The notes under the pieces were generated by a model. The model ran no database searches. It was given only the letters and a program-made list of their open reading frames with translations, and was not told where the DNA came from. The position numbers and the translations under genes are program-made. This document shows, in pieces, positions 1 through 7,834 of a stretch of 64,000 nt of DNA; positions within the stretch are counted from its first letter, which is position 1, and every line of letters begins with the position of its first letter. Origin of the DNA: Serpentinimonas raichei (GTDB taxonomy: Bacteria > Pseudomonadota > Gammaproteobacteria > Burkholderiales > Burkholderiaceae_C); NCBI RefSeq assembly GCF_000828895.1, contig NZ_AP014568.1, positions 1,557,858 through 1,621,857 of the forward strand, read 5' to 3'.

Positions 1-118
1 GGCTGGGACCGTAGCTGGCTTGAGGTTCCTGGGCGGTGTTGGCCGGGACAGCCTTGACTGGGCCAGCGAGCAGATCGCGGACGTAGGCTTCGACGGTGTT
101 TGATTCGTTAAATGCCAT
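1..118 (-). CDS. hsdR: Type I restriction subunit R, N-terminal fragment
   Basis: Only the first 39 codons are inside the window; the rest lies beyond position 1. Translation starts at the ATG whose complement is 116-118 and begins MAFNESNTVEAYVRDLL, which resembles the start of type I HsdR proteins. HsdR is the ATP-dependent translocase and endonuclease subunit that cuts unmodified DNA in complex with HsdM and HsdS. The start overlaps the end of hsdS by 11 bp, so the two are probably translationally coupled and are the last genes of the hsdM1-gajA-gajB-hsdS-hsdR operon. Whether the nuclease and helicase domains are intact cannot be seen here. Confidence 0.7.
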   Translation of the reverse strand, partial: MAFNESNTVEAYVRDLLAGPVKAVPANTAQEPQASYGPS

Positions 119-1301
119 TTCCGCCCCCATTCTCAATCGACCTAAGCGCATGCAGTTTCAGGTTCTGTGCAGCCGTCTTGCGAGTAGAAATGTTCTTTCG
201 AGCTGATCGAATTGCTCTCATCTCTGCCAGCAGATCATCCTGTTCTTCTACTTCCGGCACTTTGAGTGCGTGTTGGCGAATGTCAGCACCGTTTATTTTC
301 CAGATTCCGTTTGTGGATTTGGCGCGCGAGATCAGACGGTTATGAGTGCTCTGGCTGTTCCACTGCAATACCGCAAACTCCGGCCTGATGATCTTCTCGT
401 CAAACTTGAGTCGAATCAGCAGATCTGGATAGAAACACCCCTTTGGCACGACATCGACAAGGCCGCATCTGCCGGTGAGTAGCTTGTTGCCATTTCCACG
501 AACAACAAGTACGTCGTTTGCCTTCAGTTCAAACGCAGCAGCTTCAGCATCGGATATCTCGGCGTACTTTGTATTGCCTTCGGCAACAATACGTCCATCC
601 CGCACGGCGCCGATGCTGAGGGTTGGATATCCACGTTCGTCAGCATTTGCTTTCGGGGATAGACCGTTCTTTGGTCCGAGTGGAACGAGTTTGTCGACCG
701 TGATGACACGATCAGCCGGTACTGAAGCAAGCGCGTCTTCAATTCGTGAGTTTTCTAGTGCTGTTGTCGCTAGGTCAGCTTCCGAAAGCGAAGCCAAGCA
801 GCCTTCAATGGAGGTGAGAAGTTTGACGAGCCGATGCTGCTCATCCATCGGCGGGAGCATGAACTCAAAGTCCGCCAAACTCGTCCAGTTCGTGCGGGGG
901 CTCAAGGAGCCCGCCGACGTACCCACAGCGTGCTCGAAGAAAGCATCGGTCTGGCAAATGAAGGGCAGTAACTCCGGCAGTAAGACCTGCGCATCCTTGG
1001 TCTCCAGCACGTAGATGTCGCCGGAACACACTCCAGAGAAATCTGCCACAGCCACCTTGCGCTGGTAAGCGCGTCGCTTGCCGAACAGCACCTGCCCAGG
1101 TTGAAACACGCTGGTGAAGGTTACGCCGTCAGCGACGTTGCCCCAACTGCGGATGCGCAAATCACCGGGTTCGAGGTGTTCCAGACCGACGTAGCGTTCA
1201 ATGCCATCGGCCAACGGATCTTGGCTGCGGGCTTTCGAGAGGCGCACCACGTCGCCGAATTTCACCCAACGCCAGCCAGGTTTCAGAGATTCACTCTTCA
1301 T
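108..1301 (-). CDS. hsdS: Type I restriction-modification specificity subunit HsdS
   Basis: This 397-residue protein has the two-fold layout of HsdS. A first target-recognition domain (about residues 8-155) starts PGWRWVKFGDVV and ends in LPPMDEQHRLVKLL, leading into the first conserved helix. A second recognition domain (about 200-350) ends VPEVEEQDDLLAEM, followed by the second helix. HsdS reads the bipartite DNA site and tethers two HsdM and two HsdR subunits. Its ATG at 1299-1301 lies within the last codons of the upstream UvrD-like gene (11 bp overlap), and its end overlaps hsdR by 11 bp. The two recognition domains are unrelated in sequence, as expected for an asymmetric target. Confidence 0.93.
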   Translation of the reverse strand: MKSESLKPGWRWVKFGDVVRLSKARSQDPLADGIERYVGLEHLEPGDLRIRSWGNVADGVTFTSVFQPGQVLFGKRRAYQRKVAVADFSGVCSGDIYVLETKDAQVLLPELLPFICQTDAFFEHAVGTSAGSLSPRTNWTSLADFEFMLPPMDEQHRLVKLLTSIEGCLASLSEADLATTALENSRIEDALASVPADRVITVDKLVPLGPKNGLSPKANADERGYPTLSIGAVRDGRIVAEGNTKYAEISDAEAAAFELKANDVLVVRGNGNKLLTGRCGLVDVVPKGCFYPDLLIRLKFDEKIIRPEFAVLQWNSQSTHNRLISRAKSTNGIWKINGADIRQHALKVPEVEEQDDLLAEMRAIRSARKNISTRKTAAQNLKLHALRSIENGGGNGI

Positions 1302-2967
1302 TTTCTTTGCTCACAAACGGCATGACGTAACCAAAGAACTCCTGGTGTGGAGTCCGTTTTTCCTGCCAGCGATATGGATTGGAAGGCGGGGTTTCCCGGT
1401 GCTTGCTCATGGTGACAACCAGCCGCCGCTTCGCACGCGAAACACCTACGAAGAAACCGCAGCGTTCTTCGTCGGGCTTGCCCCAAAACGTCTGATTCTC
1501 AACTCCTAGAATGATGACCGAGTCGAACTCCAGGCCCTTGCTTTTGTGGATGGTCAGGATGCGCACCGCTTTGTCATCCGCAAAGCGTTCAAGCGCCTTA
1601 GGCAACTCGGGCTCAATTTTGAGCAGCTCTTCGATACGTGCTTTGGTGTCGCGCACCACCTCTTTCAGCCGATCTGGCGATTCGTAGTCAGGCGAGAGCG
1701 CTACCAAGGTTTCGCGGGGGATCTTGTTCAAAAATCCTCGCGCCGACTCCCACCAACCTGAGTAGGGCTCATCAATCAACTCCAGAAGTGAGGCGCTCTT
1801 GCGCTGTGCTTTGATCAGGCGATCAAAGTCCCGGCGGGTGTTGGCTTGGATTTCGTCATCGGCAAAAGGCACCAGCAAGTTCATCAGCCGCACCCATGCC
1901 TTGGGCTCACGCTTACCGTAAATGCAAGACAGATAATCGACCACCAAGCGCGCTGCGGGCTCGGTGGTGATGTCCTGCAATTGTTGTTCGTTGCGGTAGG
2001 GGATGCCTTTGGCCTCCAGCGCCGCAATCAGATGGTTGGCGTAGAGATCCGGTTGCTTTGAGATCAGTACGGCGATCTCCGAGTGCGGGACAAGTTCGTG
2101 ATCAATCCACTCGGCAATTCGATCTGCTAGGTGCGCAGCTTCTTGTCGGCTGTCTTCGAAGCCCCAGGTGAGGACCTCTCCTTCATCCCCGGCAATTTGC
2201 TCTTCCGGCATGACCGATGCGAGGTCAAGCACGCGGATGACTTCGTTCTGCAAGCGCAGCAGTCGCGGCTTGGAGCGAAAGTTGCGGTACATGTTGAGAG
2301 GAGTCGCCGCAAAATCGGCTGCAAAGGTCTTAAAGATGCCATCGAGGGCACCGGCCCAGCCCATGATCTTCTGCTTGGTGTCGCCGACTGCCGTCAGTCG
2401 GATGCCTGTGCCTTGGAAGGCGAGCTTCACAAGCTCGTATTGTTTGTCTGTGCAGTCCTGAAATTCATCCAGGAAGACGTCGCTGTAGGTCTGGCGAATA
2501 GCGTTTCGGGCAAGCTTTGACTTCTGAAGAATCTGGATAGCGAGGGGGAGCAGATCACTGAACTCAATCTGCTTATGCGTGATCTTCGGGCTCCCAAGTA
2601 TGTATCCTGGCTCAAGCGCATCCTTGCCGGTCAGTACAGGACGGAAGCGATCAATGATGCGTTTGGCAAAGGCATGGAAGGTGTAGCTGTCAAAGCGTGA
2701 AGCGAGATCAGCACCACAACGGCGCTGCACGCGTTCCTTCAGATTTTTGCTGGCATCAACCTTGAACGAAATCGCCAGAATCCGCTTGGGATATCTGCAG
2801 GTGCCTGTGCGCAAGAGGAAATCTGCGCGCTGCGCCAGCATTTCAGTCTTTCCAGCACCAGGCCCAGCCGTGAGTGCGAGGCAACGCTTCTGCTCTTTAA
2901 CGGCAAGCAGCGCATTCGGTTCGAGCGTCAGCCCATCTGAAGGCTGCCAAGCGTCGATGGCAATCAC
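1291..2967 (-). CDS. UvrD-like helicase, Gabija GajB-type
   Basis: This 558-residue SF1 helicase shows motif I AGPGAGKT (residues 34-41), motif II LDEFQD, motif III VGDTKQKIMGW, motif V ILTIHKSKGLEFD and motif VI VGVSRAKRRL. It starts at a GTG that overlaps the stop of the TOPRIM/ATPase gene by 4 bp (GTGA). A UvrD-like protein coupled directly behind an OLD-family ATPase-TOPRIM nuclease is the arrangement of the Gabija defence system, where GajA nicks DNA and GajB is thought to sense DNA ends and unwind. It is somewhat longer than canonical GajB (about 500 residues). The alternative reading is a generic UvrD-type accessory of a type I locus. Location between hsdM and hsdS is unusual. Confidence 0.8.
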   Translation of the reverse strand: MIAIDAWQPSDGLTLEPNALLAVKEQKRCLALTAGPGAGKTEMLAQRADFLLRTGTCRYPKRILAISFKVDASKNLKERVQRRCGADLASRFDSYTFHAFAKRIIDRFRPVLTGKDALEPGYILGSPKITHKQIEFSDLLPLAIQILQKSKLARNAIRQTYSDVFLDEFQDCTDKQYELVKLAFQGTGIRLTAVGDTKQKIMGWAGALDGIFKTFAADFAATPLNMYRNFRSKPRLLRLQNEVIRVLDLASVMPEEQIAGDEGEVLTWGFEDSRQEAAHLADRIAEWIDHELVPHSEIAVLISKQPDLYANHLIAALEAKGIPYRNEQQLQDITTEPAARLVVDYLSCIYGKREPKAWVRLMNLLVPFADDEIQANTRRDFDRLIKAQRKSASLLELIDEPYSGWWESARGFLNKIPRETLVALSPDYESPDRLKEVVRDTKARIEELLKIEPELPKALERFADDKAVRILTIHKSKGLEFDSVIILGVENQTFWGKPDEERCGFFVGVSRAKRRLVVTMSKHRETPPSNPYRWQEKRTPHQEFFGYVMPFVSKENEE

Positions 2968-4868
2968 TCGGGCAGCTCCGCCAGTTTGGCGATGACGGCA
3001 TCGGCCAGCCTTCTCAGCGAAGCGGGCATGTTTGCCAGCAATTCTGCATCCGTCAGTTGGGCCAGTGCATCGATGTGGGCTGCCGGTTTGCTGCCGAGTT
3101 TGAACCGCTGGTGATAGGTGCTGAAAAGTTTCAGTTCATCTTCACTGTACTGGCCTGCGTCATGATGGCTTTTCCCAAGTACAGCCTTGATCGTTGATTC
3201 ATCCGGCTCATCCTCTTCGACGCCGTAGGCATCGGGGAAGGAAAGCAGCATTGCAAAGTCGAGGTCCATGGGATACGAGAAGTACACGCCTCTTTCCTCA
3301 AGCTCCTCAAGATAGTTGTCGTAATCCCGAACCATGTCTGTTGTTGAATCCCACTTTGGGATGCCGTGGCCTTTGGGCAGCTTCTGTTCTGGCCGAAACT
3401 TTCCAAGTTGATCATTGACGTACTTGATCCGCCCCCAGCCAGCGGCGTAACGAGCTACATCCAGATCAAGCAGTGTCAGATATGGGATTTGCAAAGCCGA
3501 GAGCAGGCGCCAGAAGTGATTGACGTGCCTGCCCCCCAGAGGCGCAATCGTGACTGCTGATTCATCAACTGGCGCGCCTTTGATCTGCAGCAGGCGTGGC
3601 AAAACGATCTCTTCGCTATCGCCTTCGCCCAAGACGACCAAGCGCGAGAAATAGATCTCCGGAAATGCTTGGACGGCTTCCCGCACGAATTTGTGTGCTT
3701 CGTCCGTGCTTTCGGGCAACTGAATGTGTGTGACGCGCGATGTTCGCTCTTGGGTTAGCCGCAGATACCGGATGCGTTCCGGAGCAACGCGACGCAGCAT
3801 CGACGGCGCGTGGGTGGCAATCAGTGCTTGTGCGTCGCCGTCGCCCGTCATGCTGTTGAGGGCACTGACGATTCGCCCAAGGTAGTGGGGCGATAGGCTG
3901 TTTTCTGGCTCTTCGACCGCTACCACGGTAAACACGGGTGGGCGTAATTTGACTGCGTCGAATGACTTGTCTTCTTCAGCCAGAACAGCGCGTCCGATGG
4001 CCTGCGAAGACAGCACAAGCGACAGATACAGCATTGACTTCTGGCCGTCACTCAGTCGCGAGAAATCGACCAGCTGCTCGTCATGGCCTGGAGTGAAAGA
4101 CACCGACATGTGGCGCAACAATGACTCGATCTCGGACGCTACAAAAGTGAGCTTTGGGTCCGCAAAGAAGCTGCCCTTGTGCAAAGCGCTCCATGCCGTT
4201 TTCAAGCTTGTGCTGAACGCATTGATTGACGGATTTGCCGCCAGGCTGTCGCTGATTTGATCGGTCAGACCCTTGATGACAGTTCGCTCGGCATCCCAGG
4301 TCACCGCACGCAGCATGCGCCCGAGCAATGCATTGGCGCCGTAGGCAATGTGATCAGCAGGATCACGGCGTGCGGGCAGATAGTGGACGTGGATATGGTT
4401 GCGTTCAGATCGGGGCACTTGTGCGATGGTCAGTGGCGAACCATCAGCATTGATGTCCAACACATAGACCATGTTCTCCTCTATGTCCCCATCCATCCCC
4501 ATGGTGGCGCTAAGGCGAAAACGCACACGAGGAGTGCCATCAACTTCGTAAAGGCGCATGTGGCCGAAATGAGGTGCAACAGTGCTGTTGTCCTTGTCTT
4601 CGACGAGTTCTGGGAACAGAAAGTCGGCCTCGATCCAGAGCTGACGCTCGGCGGGTGGAGCCTCCTCGTTGAATGGGACATGAAAGTCCGAGCGTAGGAT
4701 TCGGCGCAGTGATGGATCGAATGCGAAGAAACGACACAAGGCCTGCAGCGCCGCTGTTTTGCCGGACCCATTGGGCCCGATGAGGTAGGTAATCTCCTCA
4801 AGCGCAACCTCGGTCGGCGCCTCACCGAAAGATTGGAAGTTCGACAGCCGGATCGTTTGGAGCTTCAT
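2964..4868 (-). CDS. OLD-family ATPase-TOPRIM nuclease, Gabija GajA-type
   Basis: This 634-residue protein has an N-terminal SMC/ABC-like ATPase with Walker A GPNGSGKT (31-38), signature LSDGQKS (about 270), Walker B TVVAVEEPENSL and H-loop ATHAPS. A C-terminal TOPRIM domain follows, with a glutamate motif VVLGEGDSEE and an acidic pair LLDLDVARY. OLD/GajA proteins are nicking endonucleases gated by nucleotide binding. The ATG overlaps the stop of hsdM1 by 4 bp (ATGA) and the stop overlaps the helicase start by 4 bp, so it is tightly embedded in the type I operon. It is a little longer than canonical GajA. Sequence shows the family; function as Gabija is inferred from the pairing. Confidence 0.83.
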   Translation of the reverse strand: MKLQTIRLSNFQSFGEAPTEVALEEITYLIGPNGSGKTAALQALCRFFAFDPSLRRILRSDFHVPFNEEAPPAERQLWIEADFLFPELVEDKDNSTVAPHFGHMRLYEVDGTPRVRFRLSATMGMDGDIEENMVYVLDINADGSPLTIAQVPRSERNHIHVHYLPARRDPADHIAYGANALLGRMLRAVTWDAERTVIKGLTDQISDSLAANPSINAFSTSLKTAWSALHKGSFFADPKLTFVASEIESLLRHMSVSFTPGHDEQLVDFSRLSDGQKSMLYLSLVLSSQAIGRAVLAEEDKSFDAVKLRPPVFTVVAVEEPENSLSPHYLGRIVSALNSMTGDGDAQALIATHAPSMLRRVAPERIRYLRLTQERTSRVTHIQLPESTDEAHKFVREAVQAFPEIYFSRLVVLGEGDSEEIVLPRLLQIKGAPVDESAVTIAPLGGRHVNHFWRLLSALQIPYLTLLDLDVARYAAGWGRIKYVNDQLGKFRPEQKLPKGHGIPKWDSTTDMVRDYDNYLEELEERGVYFSYPMDLDFAMLLSFPDAYGVEEDEPDESTIKAVLGKSHHDAGQYSEDELKLFSTYHQRFKLGSKPAAHIDALAQLTDAELLANMPASLRRLADAVIAKLAELPE

Positions 4869-6388
4869 TGCGTATCCTTAGCCATGGAAAGCCCATCCAG
4901 CGTTTCCACCAACGTGTCCATCTGTTGCCAGAAGACGCGCCCATCGGTTTGCCATTGGTCCCAGGCCGAGCGCAGCGTTACGGCCTCGCCATTGCTGTCG
5001 GTGGCGACTGCGGCGGCAATGCGCTTCACGTACACAGGGATCGAGAGGTTGCCCGCATTGGCACCGATCTCGTCCAGGGAGGCGACCTTGGCGAAACCGG
5101 GCACATCAGCAAAAATTTTGTAAGCGGTCAGGATGCGCTGTTGGTGCTCGGGTTTCAGGAAGCTCTGCGCGCGTTCGCGGGTCACCTCATTCACCGCGTC
5201 GATGAAGATCACCTTGCCCTTGCGCGCAGCCGTTTTTTTGCGGTTGCAGATGACGATGCACGACTCCATCGGGGAGTTGTAGAAAAGGTTGGGGCCCAAG
5301 CCGATGACGGCCTCGACCCAGTCCTGCTCGACCATCTTGGCGCGCATGGCCTGTTCTTCGTTACGGAACAGCACACCGTGGGGCCAGAGCACGGCACTAC
5401 GCCCCTTGGTGGTGAGGCTGGTCAGGATGTGCTGCTGGAAGGCGTAGTCGGCGCGGCCTTGCGGCGGCGTGCCAAGGGAGTTGCGGCCCCACTTGTCACT
5501 GCTCCAGGCCTCGCGGTTCCACTGCTTGATGGAGTACGGGGGGTTGGCCAGGATCACGTCGAACTGGCGCAGGCGATCGCCTTCGATGTGTTTGGGTTCG
5601 GCCAGGGTGTCACCCCGGATGATCTCGAAGTCCTCCACGCCGTGCAGGAACAGGTTCATGCGAGCGATGGAAGAGGTAATGAGGTTGCGCTCCTGCCCGT
5701 AGAGCTTGAGCGTGCGGTACTCGCCGCCCGAGCGCTTCACTTCGTCCAGCGCTGAAATCAGCATGCCGCCGGTGCCGCAGGTAGGGTCGTAGATCGACTC
5801 GCCTGCCTGTGGCGCCAGGAGTTGCGTCATCAGGTGCACAACGGTGCGGTTGGTGTAGAACTCGGCCGCCGTGTGGCCGGAATCGTCCGCGAACTTCTTG
5901 ATCAGATATTCGTAGGCGTTGCCCAACTCGTCCTCGGGGACGTTGGCCACCGACAGCGTCTGGGTGGAGAAGTGCTCGATGAGATTTTTCAGCGTTTCAT
6001 CTGGCAGGCGCTCGCGGTTGGTCCAGGGTGCATCGCCGAAGATGCCATCGAGAAGATCCGGGTTGGCGGTCTCGATAGCGCGCATGGCTTTCTGAATGGC
6101 TGCGCCCACGTTCTTGGGTGCCTGGCGAACATCGTTCCAATGGGCACCTGTAGGGATCTGAAAGCGGTGGTTCTCGGCAAACTGCGCGTAGGAGAGGTCG
6201 CCCTTCGAGTTGGCCAGGGCCGCTTGGTATTCCTCCTCCCACACATCCGACACGCGCTTGTAGAACAGCAGCGGGAAGATGAACTGCTTGTAGTCGCCGG
6301 CGTCGATGAGGCCGCGCAGCAGCACGGCGGCGCCCCAAAGGTAGCTTTCGAGTTCTTGTTGGCTGATGCGTTTACTTGGGTGACTCAT
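4865..6388 (-). CDS. hsdM: Type I DNA methyltransferase subunit HsdM (copy 1)
   Basis: This 507-residue N6-adenine methyltransferase of the type I family has an N-terminal HsdM helical domain, S-adenosylmethionine motif I DPTCGTGGML and catalytic motif IV NPPYSIKQW. The start at 6386-6388 (MSHPSKRISQQELES) is chosen because an AGGGGG Shine-Dalgarno sequence lies 9 nt upstream. The ATG 9 nt further up (6397) touches that sequence, and the longer open frame reads into the IS110 flank. It heads the hsdM-gajA-gajB-hsdS-hsdR operon. The IS110-family element lies immediately upstream, so its native promoter may have been displaced by about 1.4 kb. Confidence 0.93.
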   Translation of the reverse strand: MSHPSKRISQQELESYLWGAAVLLRGLIDAGDYKQFIFPLLFYKRVSDVWEEEYQAALANSKGDLSYAQFAENHRFQIPTGAHWNDVRQAPKNVGAAIQKAMRAIETANPDLLDGIFGDAPWTNRERLPDETLKNLIEHFSTQTLSVANVPEDELGNAYEYLIKKFADDSGHTAAEFYTNRTVVHLMTQLLAPQAGESIYDPTCGTGGMLISALDEVKRSGGEYRTLKLYGQERNLITSSIARMNLFLHGVEDFEIIRGDTLAEPKHIEGDRLRQFDVILANPPYSIKQWNREAWSSDKWGRNSLGTPPQGRADYAFQQHILTSLTTKGRSAVLWPHGVLFRNEEQAMRAKMVEQDWVEAVIGLGPNLFYNSPMESCIVICNRKKTAARKGKVIFIDAVNEVTRERAQSFLKPEHQQRILTAYKIFADVPGFAKVASLDEIGANAGNLSIPVYVKRIAAAVATDSNGEAVTLRSAWDQWQTDGRVFWQQMDTLVETLDGLSMAKDTQ

Positions 6389-6410
6389 TTCAGCCATCCC
6401 CCTTTTAATG

Positions 6411-6490
6411 TGGAAGACACCCCACCAGCAGCCGAGACTCATCCTGACCTCAGGCTGGCCGGGGCCGCGAGATCAGCGGGTAGGTCAGCC
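6411..6490 (-). ncRNA. Candidate IS110-type guide (bridge/seek) RNA region
   Basis: IS110-family elements use a structured RNA made from one non-coding end to pair with donor and target DNA; in the IS1111 subgroup it lies after the transposase gene. This stretch sits directly after the transposase stop and contains CTGACCT and AGGTCAG, which could form a stem around a GC-rich loop. It is only about 80 bases, and I could not identify the guide loops or be sure of the subgroup, so this is a location to test rather than a demonstrated RNA. Confidence 0.25.
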
Positions 6491-7723
6491 TCAGGCGGCT
6501 GCGGCTGCGGGATTGGTGATGAAGCCGTGTTTGAGCAGCATCTTCATCCAGCGTGGGGCGTTGCGCTCGACGTTGAGCGCCTCATAATCAACCTCCTTGT
6601 CCCGGTAGTGGGTGCCATGGGTGAGCATGGCGTAGATGGTGCGCAGCATCTTGTGCGCCAGCGCGATGATGGACTTCTTGCGCCCCTTGCGGATAGTCAG
6701 CGCATCGAACTTGGCCTTGAGCGCACAGCGCGTTCGAGCCGCAGCTTGGGAAAACTCGCACAACAGCCTTCGCACCCAAGCGTTGCCCTTGCGGATGCGC
6801 CCGCACTTGCGCTTGCCCGCGCTCTCGTTGTTGCCCGGGCAAATGCCGACCCAGCTAGCCAGGCGCTCAGCGCTGCCAAAGACGCTCATGTCTGCGCCAA
6901 TCTCTACCAGCAGCATGGCCGCGCCCTGCTCGTCGATGCCGGGAATGGTTTGCAGCAGCGTCAGTTGCGCCCGCCAGGGCCGCAGACCTTCGAGCAAGTA
7001 CCGATCAAAGCCCGCTATGCGCCGCTCCAGAGACTCGATGTGCTGCATGATCTCATCGGCTACGAAGCGGTGCGCGGCGCTGAACTGCTCGGTGCATAGG
7101 GCCTCGAACAACTCGTCTCGGCTGGCACGCAGCCGCCCCTTGTGATCGAGCACCTCGTGCATGGGCTGGCCGACAATCAGCGCCTTGATCATCGCACGCG
7201 CACTGCTGCCGTGGATGTCGGAGACCAGCACGTTGAGGCGAATGCCCGCATCCACCAGCACCTTGTGCAGCCGGTTCTTCTCGGCGCTGCACATGCCCAC
7301 CAGCTTTTGCCGCTGGCGTGCAACCAAGCGCAGTTGGCGCATGAGCTGGGGAGGGATGAACGAGGCGCGCAGCAGCCCCGCACGCGCCAGCGTGGCCAGC
7401 CACTGCGCATCGGCCATGTCGGTCTTGCGACCGGGCACGGCCTTGACGTGCCTTGCGTTGACCACCCAAGCGATGATGCCCACCGCCTCCAGTGCCGCAA
7501 ACGGGCTCTTCCAGTACACGCCCGTGCTCTCCATGACCACTACCTCGGGTGCGATTTGCAGCGCCCACTGCGCCAAGGCGCGCCGATCACGCTTGAAGGC
7601 ACCAAAGTCGCGCTTGGTCACCTGCACGCGGCCGTCATCGTGCTCGACGACGGCACACGCGGTGATCTTGGCTTGGTGAACATCGAGCGCGAGCACGCGC
7701 TTGTGCATCGGGGTCAAATCCAT
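6491..7723 (-). CDS. IS110-family DEDD transposase
   Basis: The 410-residue protein has an N-terminal RuvC-like DEDD domain: LALDVHQAKI, VVMESTGVYW and KTDMADAQWLA supply the acidic residues. The C-terminal transposase_20 domain has the IPGIDEQGAAMLLVEIG helix-hairpin-helix region and the WVGICPGNNESAGKRK segment containing the conserved serine. The start at 7723 (MDLTPMHKRVLALD) is preferred over the longer frame because GGAGAG lies 5 nt upstream. The gene looks intact, so the element may still move. It stands between hsdM2 and hsdM1 in the same orientation as both. Confidence 0.93.
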   Translation of the reverse strand: MDLTPMHKRVLALDVHQAKITACAVVEHDDGRVQVTKRDFGAFKRDRRALAQWALQIAPEVVVMESTGVYWKSPFAALEAVGIIAWVVNARHVKAVPGRKTDMADAQWLATLARAGLLRASFIPPQLMRQLRLVARQRQKLVGMCSAEKNRLHKVLVDAGIRLNVLVSDIHGSSARAMIKALIVGQPMHEVLDHKGRLRASRDELFEALCTEQFSAAHRFVADEIMQHIESLERRIAGFDRYLLEGLRPWRAQLTLLQTIPGIDEQGAAMLLVEIGADMSVFGSAERLASWVGICPGNNESAGKRKCGRIRKGNAWVRRLLCEFSQAAARTRCALKAKFDALTIRKGRKKSIIALAHKMLRTIYAMLTHGTHYRDKEVDYEALNVERNAPRWMKMLLKHGFITNPAAAAA

Positions 7724-7834
7724 TGCATCTCTCCTAGCAGCTTGAACGATAATCACAAGCGTGCAGGGCAAGCATGGGTGCCGCAGACCAACGGCCTGCC
7801 GGGCAAGCCCGGCGGCTCCATTTAATGTGGGCTG

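Larger units (their letters stand above)
6404..7830 (-). mobile_element. IS110-family insertion element
   Basis: The element consists of a DEDD transposase gene with short non-coding ends. The 10-bp sequence TTTAATGTGG occurs at both edges (6404-6413 and 7821-7830), so removing one copy and the intervening DNA rejoins the region upstream of hsdM1 cleanly. That makes these positions the best estimate of the ends; exact recombination dinucleotides cannot be fixed without an empty site. There are no terminal inverted repeats, which fits this family. A hairpin with a 6-bp stem (7798-7813, GCCGGG/CCCGGC) lies on the 5' side. On the 3' side CTGACCT (6453-6459) can pair with AGGTCAG (6472-6478). Confidence 0.75.

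Noticed and set aside
5822..7099. 425-codon plus-strand frame spanning hsdM1 and the IS110 transposase
   Set aside because: It crosses the boundary of a mobile element and is antisense to two well-supported genes.
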